Source of the DNA: Apricaphanius iberus
Lineage: Eukaryota > Chordata > Actinopteri > Cyprinodontiformes > Aphaniidae
Assembly: GCA_028564705.1 (NCBI GenBank)
Contig: JAPXFQ010002850.1
Location: 2,232,001 to 2,296,000 of the forward strand
Direction of reading: 5' to 3'
DNA: 64,000 nt
This document shows positions 1 through 12,552 of the stretch, one piece after another. Each line of letters starts with the position of its first letter. The first letter of the stretch is position 1. Under the pieces are notes generated by a model. The model saw only the letters and a program-made list of their open reading frames with translations, did not search any database and had not been told where the DNA came from. The translations under genes were made by a program, and so were the position numbers.

Positions 1-257
1 TAATATGCTTATGTTACAGCATAACATGCAACATGTAGGGTAATAAAATTGAACGATCATTGAGGGACTTTTTTTTTTCAAAGAGTGAGATAACTTCAAA
101 TGTTCAGTCATACTGGGTTAGTTAGGTGCAGGCTTTAGTATCCTTAGAGTTTATTAAATAAATGTTTAATTGTCTATGTTTTTTATGTTTGTTATACATA
201 AAGTCTCACTGAGTGTAGTGTAATCTCTTATGATAATTCCCATGTCTCATAAACTCA

Positions 258-888
258 TGTGCCCACATGCAGAACCACACTGAGACTGTATGACAATTCA
301 AAGGGGTTTATTTAAATAAGGAAATAAACAGTTAGCTAGAGCGTGGGACTGGAGGCTCTGAAACGGAGAGATTGGATTAGGAAGGAATGATGGCTAATGG
401 AAATTAATTGGATTCTGAATGTGTCAGTACTCACTGATCCGGGGGGATGTCTGATCCTGGGAGGAGTAAGTGAGGTTGCTGAGCGGAGACTGGGGCTTCT
501 GGGGAGTACGGGAGGAGACGTGTGGCTGAGAGCGAGCAGGCAGGTAGAATGCTGCACAAGAAGCTGACTGTGATGGAGGTGAGTAATCCACTTGGAAAAC
601 AGCTGTCAGACTTGGAGGCTTGGACTGGTTGCTTCAAACAAAAACCTGAAGACAACAAGAGGACTGAGAATCACAGAGACCACAGAAACTTGGATCTAGA
701 AATACCTGGGAAACAGAGGCTTGGATGTACCGGTATGGTAACCATCAGGCGCTGAAGAGTTGTCAGCCAGCTCCTTATAAAGCACCAAACAGCTGATTGG
801 GAACAGGTGGAAGCAATCAGCCTGTGCAGCAACTCAGTCACAGATCCTCTCTGAAAGAGAGGACTCGCTCCGGATACAAAACCTCACA
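258..888 (-). mobile_element. Solo LTR-like unit (probably gypsy type)
   Basis: Read on the - strand this 631-bp unit starts TGTGAGG and ends GGGCACA. It has a TATA-like TTTATAAGG about 110 bases in, an AATAAACCCC poly(A) signal near the far end, and a TTCTGCATGTGGGC tail like the U5 of fish gypsy LTRs. CTCA flanks it on both sides (254-257 and 889-892). A longer exact match, CTCATAAAC at 246-254 and 889-897, gives an alternative boundary. No internal gag or pol is present, so it is a solo LTR. The predicted frames inside are by-products of this repeat. Confidence 0.6.
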
Positions 889-892
889 CTCA

Positions 893-3800
893 TAAACCCC
901 AAATCCCTGTTTTACAACACCAATGTAAAAACACAGAATCCATTGCTAAAACATACTGAAAAATAGCTGAATATTTAAAATGTTATTGGATTTTTATTAT
1001 GTTTTTAAAGGATGAACACTAACAATAGCATCCATAACCACGATCCTTCTGACTTTTTTGGTTTTAGGCAGGAGGTATCAGAAAAGTTACAGAAAAAGAA
1101 TTACTTAATAAAATAGATGGACTCCATGGGTCACACACATAAATTATGTGTATTATCCCCTTCTTCCCAGCAGTAATTTTTTTATCCTGAGTATATTATG
1201 TATTCTGGTGACTACAGCGGACGTTTGGGTTTGTTCATTAGAAGCTCTGTAAAGTTATGATCAGTAATAATCCTGCAGCTGTATAACGAGTGAGTATAAA
1301 ATAAGTAAAGAAATACCCAAAGAGTTGGAAAGCTAAAACACATTTAGCAATTCCCAACAACAAAAATGGAAAACATTAATAAATTCATGACAAAAGGTTG
1401 TGTTATCCAGCATTATTCATCTAAACTTTCACAAGAGATTCAGCTTGTTTGTTATTGTCTACTTTACTGAGTGTCTGTGCTATTAACACAAATTACATTC
1501 TCTGAGGCTGCTGCTTGTATTTTGTGATAAAATATGAATATTTTTTACATTTAGGAGACCACAGTAATGTCCCCTATTCTAGTTTGCACAAGTAATATCC
1601 CGTAGCAAAATTCAAAACTTTACTCAGTGGTTGGCTGACTCATATAAGAAAGATCATTTACGTCTGATGAGAAAATCTGATCCGTTCAACAGCCTCAAAC
1701 AACCTAGCTTTGTATTGTAACGTAGTTGCTGATTGGCTGGAAAAACAGTGAAAAACTAAATGCTTCCTTGTAAAAGCAGAGATGTTTAATATGTATTAAT
1801 ATAGAGCTATATTTTATCGACATAAATATATTTAGTTTGACTTTAAGCAAATTTCTAAAATAAGATAAAATAGGACAATTATCTGACTATCTGCATTCCA
1901 ATTTTTTAGACTCCCTGCAATATACCATCTGTCTAATACAGGTAAGAGAAATACTGATAATAACATTACAAAACTACAACTCTTTAAAAAATCTTGATTA
2001 TCCCTTTAACTAGTCCCTGGGTTGTCTGAGATGTGCTTTGTTACACACAGCTGCTTATCTAATTCAGAAGATCTCTGTATCCCATTAACACGACTATAAG
2101 CGGTGATTGCTCTCATCTTTATTTGCACAGAAAAACAATAAATCCTGAAAGTATTTATTTGCTATTTTTGCTACTAGAGATGGTAGAGGGTAAAATAACG
2201 GTCTTATTTCTGAAGCAGTTCCAGCACAGTCTGCAAAATAATACATGTTATTGTGAGGAAATATTGCAGGGGATTTCCCTTTTAGAGCACACAATAGTAC
2301 TTTTGTTTCTACTGAGAGCATGTGAATCAATCTCTTTTGTCTTTACAATCATATTTAAATCAAATTGTGTGCTTTCTGTAGGGCTAAAAGAGTGCCAAAG
2401 TGAAGTACTGGACATGTTTACAGATGTACACTGTTATTTGTTGTTTGAGAACTTAAATTAAATAATTGTGAACCAAATCTATGACTGAAGGAGTGCTGTT
2501 TTTTTCTTGTCATTTATGTTGAATTTAGATGTCTTCTGGCCTTGTTGTATTTGAAGTGTCTCTGGTAACTAATGTTTCACTCACAAAACACAACATCCAT
2601 GTATTGTGTTTAATTTATGTTCAGACCTAAAAGGAAAATTATCCATATCATTCAGCCTCTGTATGCAGTACAATGTAACCAGAGATTTGACAGTTATGAG
2701 TTGCGTTTGTTCTGGTCTTTGCGTCTAAACAGAGAAAGGATGTGTGCCGTCTCCAGGCACAGGCCCATTTCTTCTAATGTGGAGCTGCTGTCTTGCGATA
2801 AACACTGGGAGTAGTTTCTGAGGAGGTACTCATCTTGTGAACCATAGACAAACCACTGAGCAGCTTTGATTTTCTTCCCTTTTAAATGTGAACATTGCAT
2901 TGAAAAGGCGTCATTCACATCCCTACAGAGGCTGCAGTTCTCTCCCACTGGTAGCCATGAGCTTTCTTGCTTCTGGTGTTGATGAAACCCACGTAAGAGT
3001 GATGGAAAATATGCAATTTAAGTAGACCCGTCATGCTGCTCCATAAGTAGTAAGAAATCTGAGGTGAAATCGTCCCTTTAATAATGTACTTTTAGGCACC
3101 CAGGTTTCCTATCCTTCTTGTAGCTGCTGACACCAGGGATATCTCAGCACGAAGAATTGATCTACAGATTCAGCTGAGGAGAAGCAGGATTTAAGATGCA
3201 TTGAGGAAAGACCAGCCCCTTTCTTTGAACATAATCTGCAAGGCTACACAAACTGGCCATAAAGCAAAGCTTTATGACATGCGGGGAGACGTACTTCATC
3301 GGTTTTTCCATCCCCACCCTGACACACAAAGCTGCGAGCGGCCTGACTCAGCCAGCAGCTAATTACCCATTTCTTCGCCACTCAATACAGACAACCCCTT
3401 TCTGTCTCCTTAACTGTGCTGACAAATTCAGGTGTTATCGATGCTGGAAACAAAGATGAGCTGGATGCTCTGGGAAGAAAATGTATAACAGAACAACTTT
3501 CATCACTGGTCCTCATCCTCACAGGCATGTCAGGCAGTTAAACAACCCTATCTTATGTTTCTTGGAACCACAAATAGTTGTCCTTTTCCTAGACTCAGAT
3601 CTGTTGTTACAGATACAGACTTTATTCGAACAAAGCAGTGAGAAGCTCAGTTTGTAATCCAGGTATCTTAACTCCCATCAAGTTGTCAGTAGTAACTGAG
3701 AGCAAAATACATTCTTCAAATTAGGAAATACAAAATATTAATGAAATTCACCTGAAATTGTGCCGACCTGTGGGTGTAGAAAAAATATCAGGTTGCTAAA

Positions 3801-4587
3801 TACTAACCAATCTTCTTTGTGAAAGATTGCCAAGTTAGATAATGTGTGAATAGAGCAGATAATCTTCCAAAGTATTTACTGTGGGACAAAAAGCCAAGTG
3901 CTTGAACAAGAGTGACAAATACACACTCTCTTTTTGCTAATCTTCGCATTGTTTTGCACATCCTTGTTGTTGCTGCTTGTGGGCAGTTGTAATAATGAGT
4001 TTGAGATAATTTCTTTTTCACACCATGTCTTGCATCCTGACAGCTTTATACAAAGGATTCTCCTACTTTTCACCTCATGCTGTGAGAGTACACCTTCATA
4101 GATTTATCAGCAGAAAATTAAATGTGTGAACAACATCTGTATGACACCCATAGCAAATTGTGCAGTTGTTGATGTACAAACAGCCTACTGCAGTCCTACA
4201 CCCAAGTGTCCCTGGTAAAGGTTTTATTTTTTATTCAAATTTGGTTTTTTTTCTGCTTTATAGTTCTTGGAATAGAGAAAATAAGACACCTATAATGAAA
4301 TATTTTACTCATGAAAAATTACTAAACGTATCTGGGGTTTTACAGCACATTTTTATAACAAACTTTTAATTAATTGTATTAGAGGTACTTGTATATCTAT
4401 TTTTTGATGCTAATTTTTTTTCTTCAGATTTTGTAAATTAATGCAAAATAGCCCTGTGAGAAAATATGTTAGAGGTCTGAAAATACCTGAGAGTCAGGAA
4501 TAGGCTCACCTTTCAGCAAGTACAAAGGCCTTAAGCACACCACCAGAGATACGATTGCATGGTTAATATGAAAGCATGCTGATGCAT
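893..4587. other. Anonymous AT-rich intergenic sequence
   Basis: No gene or repeat with clear boundaries. Frames of 60-112 codons (for example 2123-2461 +) lack any family signature and have the composition of random AT-rich translation. Confidence 0.6.
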
Positions 4588-4672
4588 TAGGATGACCTTG
4601 TCAGAGTCCTGATCTAAATCCAATGGATGAATCTGAGGCAAAACCTAAAAAATGCTGCTTTCCTTCCTTCCT
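4588..4672 (+). mobile_element. Tc1-like transposase scrap
   Basis: The stretch with GTCCTGATCTAAATCCAATG, followed by AATCTGAGGCAAAACCTAAA, matches the conserved catalytic-end coding block of fish Tc1 transposases (SPDLNPIE-LW-DL), including the DNA word for SPDLNP. Stops and substitutions break the frame. Only this short fragment is left. Confidence 0.55.
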
Positions 4673-5149
4673 ATGATATGGGAGCATGTGGAGAGGGCAA
4701 ATGCTGACATCTGTCACCTCACAGCTTCTTGAAACATGCAATGCAACACAGATTCTCCAATAAGTCTGGGTTTATTCAGATTTTTATTTGTTTAGTCCCT
4801 CTCCATATTTCAGAGTAATTTGTTCTTACATCAGCGCATGCTAAGAGAGTTACGTTTTTTTGTGTGTTTTTTTTGCATAGTTGGACTGGAATAGTTTGCC
4901 TGATCTGGATATGTGTTAAAAGAATGGAAAAAGACAACACTTAGATTTGAGAAGGGTTTTGTTTTGACTCTGGCAACATTTTTGTTAAGCAGAGACACAG
5001 AAGGACATGCAGGGACCAAGAATTGTAGTTTATTGGGATTCTTAGTACCTCAGTAATATTTTACTTTCTTTTAGTGTTATAAAGCAAAACAAATAAAAAA
5101 TAAAGGTTAAGAGGACCATGAAGTTTAAATATCACAGGAAACACCTAAC
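4673..5149. other. Anonymous sequence between the Tc1 scrap and the hAT element
   Basis: AT-rich sequence with a T-run near 4855-4875 and no gene or element ends. Confidence 0.5.
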
Positions 5150-5312
5150 TCTTCTAGTAGGGCTGAACGATTAATTGCATATGCAATTAAATCGCGATTT
5201 GGTCAAATGCGATTTCCTAATTGCAAAGGCTGCGATTTGACTTGATGTTAACATATCTGCTAAAGAAACAACGCAGGGAGAGAAGGAAACGCTGCACTCA
5301 ACCAGTTATAAA

Positions 5313-5528
5313 ATGGCCAAAAGCTTAACAGAATCCAACACTGCACAATATTTGTTACCAAAGAGGAACAGTACATCAGTTGTGAGAAATTATATCTGCT
5401 ATGAAAACGTTGATGCTGCGCAACGGCAGGTATTATGCAGAACCCGTCTTGGTATTGTTGCTGCCTCACGAGGTAAGCTACAGTACGAACTTTATCAACA
5501 CCTAAAAACATCACACCACCATATATGA
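5313..5528 (+). pseudogene. hAT transposase N-terminus with BED zinc finger, decayed
   Basis: A 71-codon frame 155 bases inside the hAT left end. It keeps the BED-finger pattern: an aromatic SVV-N-Y-CYEN stretch, a Cys at VLCRTRLGIV, AASRG, then LYQHLKTSHHH with the paired His. The usual CxxC pair is reduced to one Cys because the second is Arg, and a small lesion near GKLQYELYQH replaces the usual GNTTNLYQH. The frame stops at 5526-5528 and no catalytic or dimerisation domain follows. It is a dead transposase exon; in life it would bind the hAT ends. Confidence 0.7.
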
Positions 5529-5838
5529 GAGTTGCACGGCTAAACTGACCGCCACCAGTGTTTAAATTTCCTGTAAACGAACTTCGAGGTGACAGGGATC
5601 GCTGACCGAGCTGTTTGAAAGAATCTCTCCTTACAAACATAAAAAAACGGCAAACTGAAATAATTCGTGCTATAACGGGTTTTATAGCCAAAAGTATGCT
5701 TTGTTAACCATGATGAATAAGCTAGGATTCAATCTCACACACACATTTTAGCCACATTTTACCTGCACTGTATAAAAAATGCCGACAGAAAGGTAAAGCC
5801 GCACTGAAAACAGCGGAGTATTTAGCAACAATTGACCA

Positions 5839-7092
5839 GGGGCCTGTATCATGAAGCCGGACTAGGTGGCTAGGCAGCTATGTTTCAGCTTAGTTTCCGC
5901 CAACCCTGGGTTTTAGGTACTATGAAAGTAGCTCGGCTTTAATCGGTGTTCGTTGCCATGGTATCTTACGCTGCACGCCTAACCTGCTCCGGGGCAGGTT
6001 ATGATCTGGATTTGAGATCTCAGACTGAAGTTTGACCAATCAGCTGTGAGCAAAGAAACATGTAGATGACGTGACTAATTCCCAGCGTCTGTTCTCTGTT
6101 GCAATGGCTTCACCTTTTCTCCCAAATCCTATGGACATCTCCGCGCAAATTGTTAGACGAGCACTTTGTAGAGAAAGAGTTTTTAGGGACAGACAAACTC
6201 CATTTGACTTTCCTGATGCTTACTTGTATACTGATTTTCTGTGGAAGGAATGTCTTATCTTTGTGTACTTCTTGAGCCGCACATAACAAATGTGACTCGT
6301 CGAAGCCATGCCCTTACTGTACCGCATCCATAATCGGCCGCCCCTTATTGTTGCTCAGAGCCAACTCCGAGGTGGCCCTCCCCCAGTTTTCTTCATTTCA
6401 ATTTTTTTTCTGTTTGCTGCAAACAAGTGTTTTTTATTAAATGTTCAAAAAAATAATTAAAGGTTATGGTAAATACTCACCACTTTGAATTATATTTTTA
6501 TATTTTGTCTTGATCTGATGCCAAGAATGTTTGGAGTTGGGGTTGCATCTAAAAATCAATGAATATCAATCTTTCTTAGGATGTAATAGCCTATACATTC
6601 ACATTTCACAAACATCATATACATATACAATATATTATATATACATCTCAACACGAATACATTTTCATTTTAGCATTTAATATATTTTTAATATGATTAG
6701 CCTACATAAATGTACATTAATTGTTTTACCTACGCATTAACGCAATCGTCCTCCAAGATTGTTCTCTTGCTTTGGCAGCAGATACAGTGTTACTGGATGC
6801 TTGAAAAATACTTCTATATTCTTCATATTTCTGAAGAATTATCTCTTGCCCCTAAAGTATATAGCTCTCGCTCTATCCATATTAAACGCGATTGGTTGTT
6901 CAGTGTCGATGTCACTCTTTTATGTGCACGCGCGTGTGGATTAATCATAGCTTAAGGATCAAAGCCTGAGTTGAAAGAGAAAGTTGATGAGCTGTGTCAT
7001 GGTACCAATACAGCCTGATTGCATCGGTTTGGTTTTGTCGACTCAAAACCAATCCTGTAACCCCGACTTTGTTCAGCTACCTTCATGGTACA
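5839..7092 (+). mobile_element. PIF/Harbinger-type element nested in the hAT
   Basis: The left end GGGGCCTGTATCATGAAGCC and the inverted right end GGGGCCTGTACCATGAAGGT (read from about 7099 leftwards) are terminal inverted repeats of the fish Harbinger/ISL2EU kind, so the right edge lies between 7092 and 7099. A transposase N-terminus lies inside. The middle (6350-6950) is AT-rich and non-coding, with TA-rich runs near 6600-6660. I found no convincing target duplication. Confidence 0.7.
6071..6329 (+). pseudogene. Harbinger transposase N-terminal fragment, frameshifted
   Basis: From about 6104 the frame encodes MASPFLPNPMDISAQ then LCRERVFRDRQTPFDFPDAY, the characteristic RRERVFRDR-P-FPD N-terminal block of PIF/Harbinger (HARBI1-like) transposases. 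Near 6270 the family similarity moves to another frame (PHITNVTRRSHALTVP at about 6278-6325), so at least one indel separates the two. The DDE catalytic core is missing. The protein would have been the nuclease of the 5839-7092 element. Confidence 0.65.
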
Positions 7093-7244
7093 GGCCCCTG
7101 AGATCAAACCGCTCTACGGAGCCATACCAATGTCTGAAAGTGCATTTGATCGATGGAGAATTAAAAATCAGAGCTTGTTCCTTCAAGAGTCCTACTTCCT
7201 GGATAACCACACGGAGGAAAACATTGCAGCCGGAGGGAACTATT

Positions 7245-8510
7245 CATATCAAATCAAATCAAATCAATTCAAACTTTATTTATAAAGCGCTTTTCAAACA
7301 AAGAAAGTTACTCAAAGTGCTTTACAGATTTAAAATAACCCCACAACCCCCTTCAAAAATAAAATCATCAATGCAAATACAACCCCCTCCCAACCCAACC
7401 CATCAGCCATACTCACTCACACACACACTTAGAAGCTACAAAAAGCGGGCTGAGTACAGATGAGCCATCTGTATCGGCAGCAGCAGATCAACAGCAGCAG
7501 CCAAGGCTCCGACCCAGGGCGCCCAGAGGAGGGAGGGCTGGTACCCCCACCTCCACCCAAGCGCTACCTGGGGGGCACCCAGGCAGCCACAGCCGACCAC
7601 CGCCCCCGATGCAGGGGGCTCCCCAGAGAGGAAACACTGGCAAGAAAGATTAAAATACATTAAAATATAAAGTTAATAAAATATAAAGTATATAAAGTAT
7701 AAAACAATAAGTGTAAAACAAATAATAAAAATGCAAAGCAGATTAATAAATAAACAGTTAAAAGCTGAACTAAAAATTAAATCAGGTAAAACATGCTGAG
7801 CGATTAAAAATATATTAATAAATAATAATTAGTTAAAGGCTAAGCTAAAAAGGTGAGTCTTGAGCCTGCTCTTAAAAACATTAACGTTCTCTGCGGACCT
7901 GAGATCCTCTGGCAGCCTGTTCCAGAGGTGAGGGCCATAATATTGGAAAGACGCCTCACCATGAGTCTGTGTCCTGACTTTGGGGATGACAAGGAGACGG
8001 CTGCCAGAGGAGCGCAGAGACCGCGAGGGTTCATACGGTAAAAGCATTTCTGACAGATACGAAGGCCCAAGACCATTAAGACACTTAAAAACCATTAAAA
8101 GAACCTTAAAATTGATCCTAAAACATACGGGGAGCCAATGCAGTGATTCTAAGACCGGTGTAATGTGCTCCCGCCTCCTAGTCTTCATCAGGACACGAGC
8201 TGCTGAATTCTGTAAAAGCTGTAAACCTGAGGTAGTCTTTTTGGGAAGACCAGAAAGCAGGGCATTACAATAATCAATTCTACTGGTGATAAAAGCATGC
8301 ATTAGCGTCTCCGTATTGGCCCGAGAGAGAATGGGGCGGACTCTGGCAATGTTCTTTAGGTGATAAAAACCTATTTTGGTGATGTTTTTAATGTGAGGGA
8401 TAAAAGTCAGCTCAGAGTCAAAAATCACACCCAGGTTCTTCACTTGTAAAGAAGAATTAAAAGGACAAATGAATTTGTATGTTTTTGGTAAAAAAGTTTT
8501 TCTCATCTAG
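7245..8510 (-). mobile_element. L2-type LINE, 5'-truncated, with RT C-terminus
   Basis: On the - strand 8506-7829 is one open frame of 225 codons covering the thumb and C-terminal part of an L2-clade reverse transcriptase: LQVKNLGVIFDSELTF, HAFITSRIDYCNALLSGLP, LQLLQNSAARVL, ITPVLESLHWLPV, LWNRLPEDLRSA and KTHLFSLAF. The 3' UTR runs to 7245 and ends at AAAGCGCTTTATAAATAAAG followed by TTGAT-type short repeats, the usual L2 tail. The catalytic palm is missing (5' truncation near 8510). It sits inside the hAT. The intact C-terminal frame suggests moderate age. Confidence 0.85.
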
Positions 8511-9427
8511 CCTCAGAACCGATATCTGAAACTCGTTTTTTACTGGTGACTGAAAAGTGTTCTGCCATCCAGATTTAATGTCTAAAATGACATTAAAAAG
8601 TTCATTCATTCTAGTTCATCATAGACATGGAGATGTACTGAATGTGTTCATCACATAACTGTGAAGTATATTAGACTCCATGGCTTCCTGAAACACACAA
8701 GAGGTATGCAGTATACGTTAAAAATGCACGCCTAAAACTGAAGCCCATGGAACACGAACATGATCTATGTACAATAGAGACCAGTACTAAAGCATTATCC
8801 TAAAAGATCCTTACTGTTAGGTATGATGTGAACCATTGTGAATACACAACTGAGAGCCAATGGTTTAAAACGATATTAAAATAATATTAGTGTGGTCTAC
8901 TGTATCTCATAAACGCTTAATCCAAAGAGAACCAACACTGTCACCTGTTTAGGCACATACTATCTAAATTCATTTTATAAATCTGTTTAAAAGCGACCTC
9001 TGTGCTTGAGGTTCATGCCTAAAAACCAACTGATATTTCTCTAGACATTATGAACGTTAATAAATAATCAATAATATTGAATAAAAACAAGTTTTTCTAA
9101 AACTTTGCTTAAAAATGGTAATTGTAGGATACTGGACGGGTTTAGTTGTTGAAATCATGTAAAATCTAAAGTTGCCTTGCTTTCAAGTCAGTGCCACAAT
9201 CTACGGCCGCTTTAGAATCAGCAGAAAGAATACCCTCTGAATAAGACAATTACAGAAAGTTTAAAAGTCTCATCTTTAAAAAACCATATAATTGCTTAAA
9301 AGAACCTATGAATCAGGTCCAAATCTCCACAAAAATTATTGGCACATTAAATCGCAATTCTAAAATTAGTAAATAAATCGCAATTAATTATTTTTCCAAA
9401 ATCGGTTCATAGTACCCTATCTTCTAT

Positions 9428-10104
9428 TCTTAAGTTATCGATCATAAAGTACATGTTCAATTCATTTAAAGTTTTTAGCTCATAGTAGTTATGATCATTT
9501 TCCGTGTCTGAAGTAAAGAAATAAGTAGAAATGTGTGAAAGAAACAAGTACTGTGATGACGTTATGTGTGGAACACCGACCTCGACCATCAATCTGCAAC
9601 ATTGCGACAACCAAATGGAAAGCAGGGATCATAATCTCTCCAGCAGCGAGATCAAATGATCAAGATTTACTTTGTAATTTGTCATGTGAGGACATGAGAG
9701 AAAATAAGAGGTAGCAGATGAAAACATAAAAGGAACAGTGATTTACTGTAAGCACTGTATTTGAACAGTGGCAAATCACTATTTGAGACTTTAATTGTAA
9801 TAAAATAAAATAAAATATTGTAGATTCAGATAGACATTGCTATTTTAACCTGATTTAGCCAGCAATATAATTCAAGTGGATACTGCTGTGTTTTGTAAAG
9901 CACAGCAATAATAGGGAATGAAAGGAGCTGAAAGTCATTCTTCACTGCAGAGTTTACTACACATAATAAACCCCCGTTTCACTCATGTACTTTAAAAAGA
10001 AAATATATATTTTCCATAAGTAAAATGGGATATATGATCAACAACAAAGTAATTAGACACAGTTATTTGTTCTTATTGGCATTTTAGCATAATAGCAGAT
10101 TTGA
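9428..10104. other. Anonymous AT-rich sequence
   Basis: No gene or repeat boundary. A short AATAAAATAAAATAAAAT run lies near 9799. Confidence 0.5.
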
Positions 10105-10860
10105 TTACTGTAAATTCCTCATTTCACTAAGCCCCAGATGTTCATTGTCTGACTTAAAATTTTGTTTCTATGGAAGTCATGTCCAAGACACCAGTCTGGG
10201 ATGATTTTACCTTTGTGAGACAAATTAAAAGAAATGTACATTGTGGCAAAAATGGATAGATATGGCCAGCAGCAATACTTTGCTTGCCTAACTGGTAGTA
10301 AGAGATGCAAAATGTAGCAAGAAAATATCCACCACCTCATAACACCACCACCAATACAAGATATGTTGCGTTGGCTGACATTCTGGCCCAACCATTTCAG
10401 TGTCCCTGCTGAAGCAGGGACTGTTCCAAATCTGTTTGTGTCCAACTTTGGACATAGAGTGCAAACCATTGATTCATTTTCCTGTTCTTACATAGTTGAC
10501 GGTAGAGGCACATGCGATGGTCTCCTCCCACGGTAGCCCACCTATGTCAAGGTCAAATGTTTTTCAGCTCCGCTTTCAGAAATGGTATTCCTCATATCTT
10601 GTTTGTCTTTCTATGTTTTTGAAACATGATGTCATTTTTTTCATGTTTCCAAGCAAATCTGTCCTTTACCTAAAGGACATGATAATTTTAGATCAGTTTA
10701 TGAAATTCTCAGACCAGCTATTCTGACACTGACAAAGGGGTCCAAACTAATTTGAAACCCATTTTGTCCCCATTCTGAGGTCGGTTTGAACTCCAGCAAC
10801 TTGTCTTTACCACATCTGGATGCCTAAATGGATTCAGTTGCTTCCACACAACAAAAGTAG
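10105..10860 (-). mobile_element. Tc1-like transposon relic
   Basis: Read on the - strand, this follows a common fish Tc1 element in order. TGCCTAAATGGATTCAGTTG and TTCTGAGGTCGGTTTGAACT lie near the start; a helix-turn-helix stretch is recognisable at 10670-10725; then CIGGGVMRWWIFSCY (the GGGVMVWG-F block of the DDE domain) at about 10290-10355 and IIPDWCLGHD near 10190. The frame is broken in several places and the terminal repeats are not intact. It is the same family as the relic at 22560-23760. Confidence 0.6.
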
Positions 10861-10869
10861 CTGAAGAAA

Positions 10870-12545
10870 TCCCTCAGAGGTGTACCAATAAAGACTCTAG
10901 TAATTGGCCATTTACAATGTATCCTTCTTTGTTTATCATTTAACAGATGGATGAATACTAACTGTTTAAAATGAACCACATTTTTATTCCTATTAAAATT
11001 CAAACCCAACGAAAATTTTCTGACACAGGCCACACAGTGCTCAGTACCGGCGTCAACCTGCTTTCTGTTCTGGGAGTAAGCATCCACTTGACCTTCCGTT
11101 GCTACTGTTGTGTCAGTGTCAGTAGATTCGACTCTGTCATATAAATTCCCACCTGCTCCATCCCATCGCCCGTCTGTAATCACCAGGCTCAACCATTAGC
11201 TTGATCATAATGAGATGTGGGAGCAAAGGAGTAGGCGAGATGCCCTTGGAGTTGCTCCTCCATATTCAGGTGCATCGCCTTAATTCATCTCATTTTATTC
11301 TATATGATCTTTATCTAACAACAGCCAGAAAGTCTGCAAATTACAAACCGTCAAAGTGAAACACGAAGGATTTTCTTGAAAAATAACAATGCATGTGTGC
11401 ACATATAACGTACATGATCCTGCGTTGTTCAGAACAAGATAAGGGAATGCTTCAAACTAGGAGCAATTTTTTCCAGTCAAAGAGCTCCACAAATTGCTCC
11501 CCCTTATAGAAAGGCTTTCATTTAAAAAGGGACCGCTGAGAGCAAAGCACAAAACATAGTGGCGATCCTGTTAAAATTACCTGAAAAAAGTGCAGTTGAT
11601 GATGACTGACGAAACATCTCCAGGAAATTATTTCAAATTTGGATAAACCTGACGGTGCAGCAGCATGTAAAAATAGCTGCTCACAGAGGCCACAATTTCA
11701 GCCTGATGGAAATTGAGAGCGACAGCAGCGTGTAATTTAGCACAAACTAAGTGCACACAGTCTATTACATCTGAAATGTTCTATATGAAAATTACGAGAA
11801 TATAAATGGGAAGTTTACCATTTTAAGTTCAGCTGTTTGCTTTCGGTTGATGTGACCATAAAATCGGAGAAGCATTTCCATAAACAGTTAGCATTTTTTA
11901 TTCTCCTTATAGGGAACCGAAGATATCATTTACTGACAGATTATGGAACATTTAGGACCGAATGAATGCACTTTGCACCACAGTATCTTTATTACCGGGG
12001 CCACACAGCCCCTTAGCAGATATCAGCCTCTGTCACACCCATCATTCATACACAGTTATTTGCCCCCAATACGCTTGCTACAGACACACACACAAACATA
12101 AGGATTCCTCGCCCTTCATTGATCATCTTCACCTCTTGTTTTTGTGACTCACTATCAAGCTTTTATTACAAAATGTTTCTTTGCTGCATGTTTTTTTTTT
12201 TTATAAAAGGTGCATTTTTATGAGATCTCTCCATAGTTTAGTTTACTCCTTTGTGTTTAGTCTCATATCATTTATTATGTTTACCACTGGTCTTCATAAT
12301 AGGGATTTCAGAACAATCCTCAAATGGCCAGCTGGTGCAGCTGTGTCTGGGTAGAGCTCCTCAAGATAGATGCAGGCAGGTTGTCAGTAGTAACTCTCCA
12401 ACACACTGCTGGTAAAATAAAGAAGCACCAGAAAATTTCCTGCTGGTTAATCCAAGTACATTTCTCTTAAATTCACAAATTATTTGCGGGAGTAGAGAGC
12501 AGAATTCCTGGTTCCATCAGTTCTGACAGGTTTTCCTGGTTTTAG
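10870..12545. other. Anonymous intergenic sequence
   Basis: No gene. A 122-codon - strand frame (10824-11192) partly overlaps the Tc1 relic and shows no family. A short (CA)n run lies near 12082. The 11640-11760 part is less AT-rich than its neighbours, but I see no defined signal there. Confidence 0.5.
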
Positions 12546-12552
12546 CTAAGTT

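Larger units (their letters stand above)
5158..9419 (+). mobile_element. hAT transposon with nested insertions
   Basis: The left end TAGGGCTGAACGATTAATTG and the inverted right end CGATTTTGGAAAAATAATTA...(TAGGGTA at the tip, read on the - strand) are fish hAT termini rich in AATCGCAATT words. The flanks are TCTTCTAG (5150-5157) and TCTTCTAT (9420-9427), a 7/8 match to an 8-bp target duplication as expected for hAT. The 4.26 kb includes a transposase relic at 5313-5528, a Harbinger insertion (5839-7092) and an L2 LINE (7245-8510). The remainder (5529-5838, 7093-7244, 8511-9340) is degraded filler. Confidence 0.8.

Noticed and set aside
2123..2461. 112-codon + strand frame
   Set aside because: Composition matches translated AT-rich DNA and there is no motif or exon context.
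7085..7463. Frames of 66 and 159 codons after the Harbinger right end
   Set aside because: They cross the transposon boundary and run into the L2 3' tail, so they cannot be one gene.
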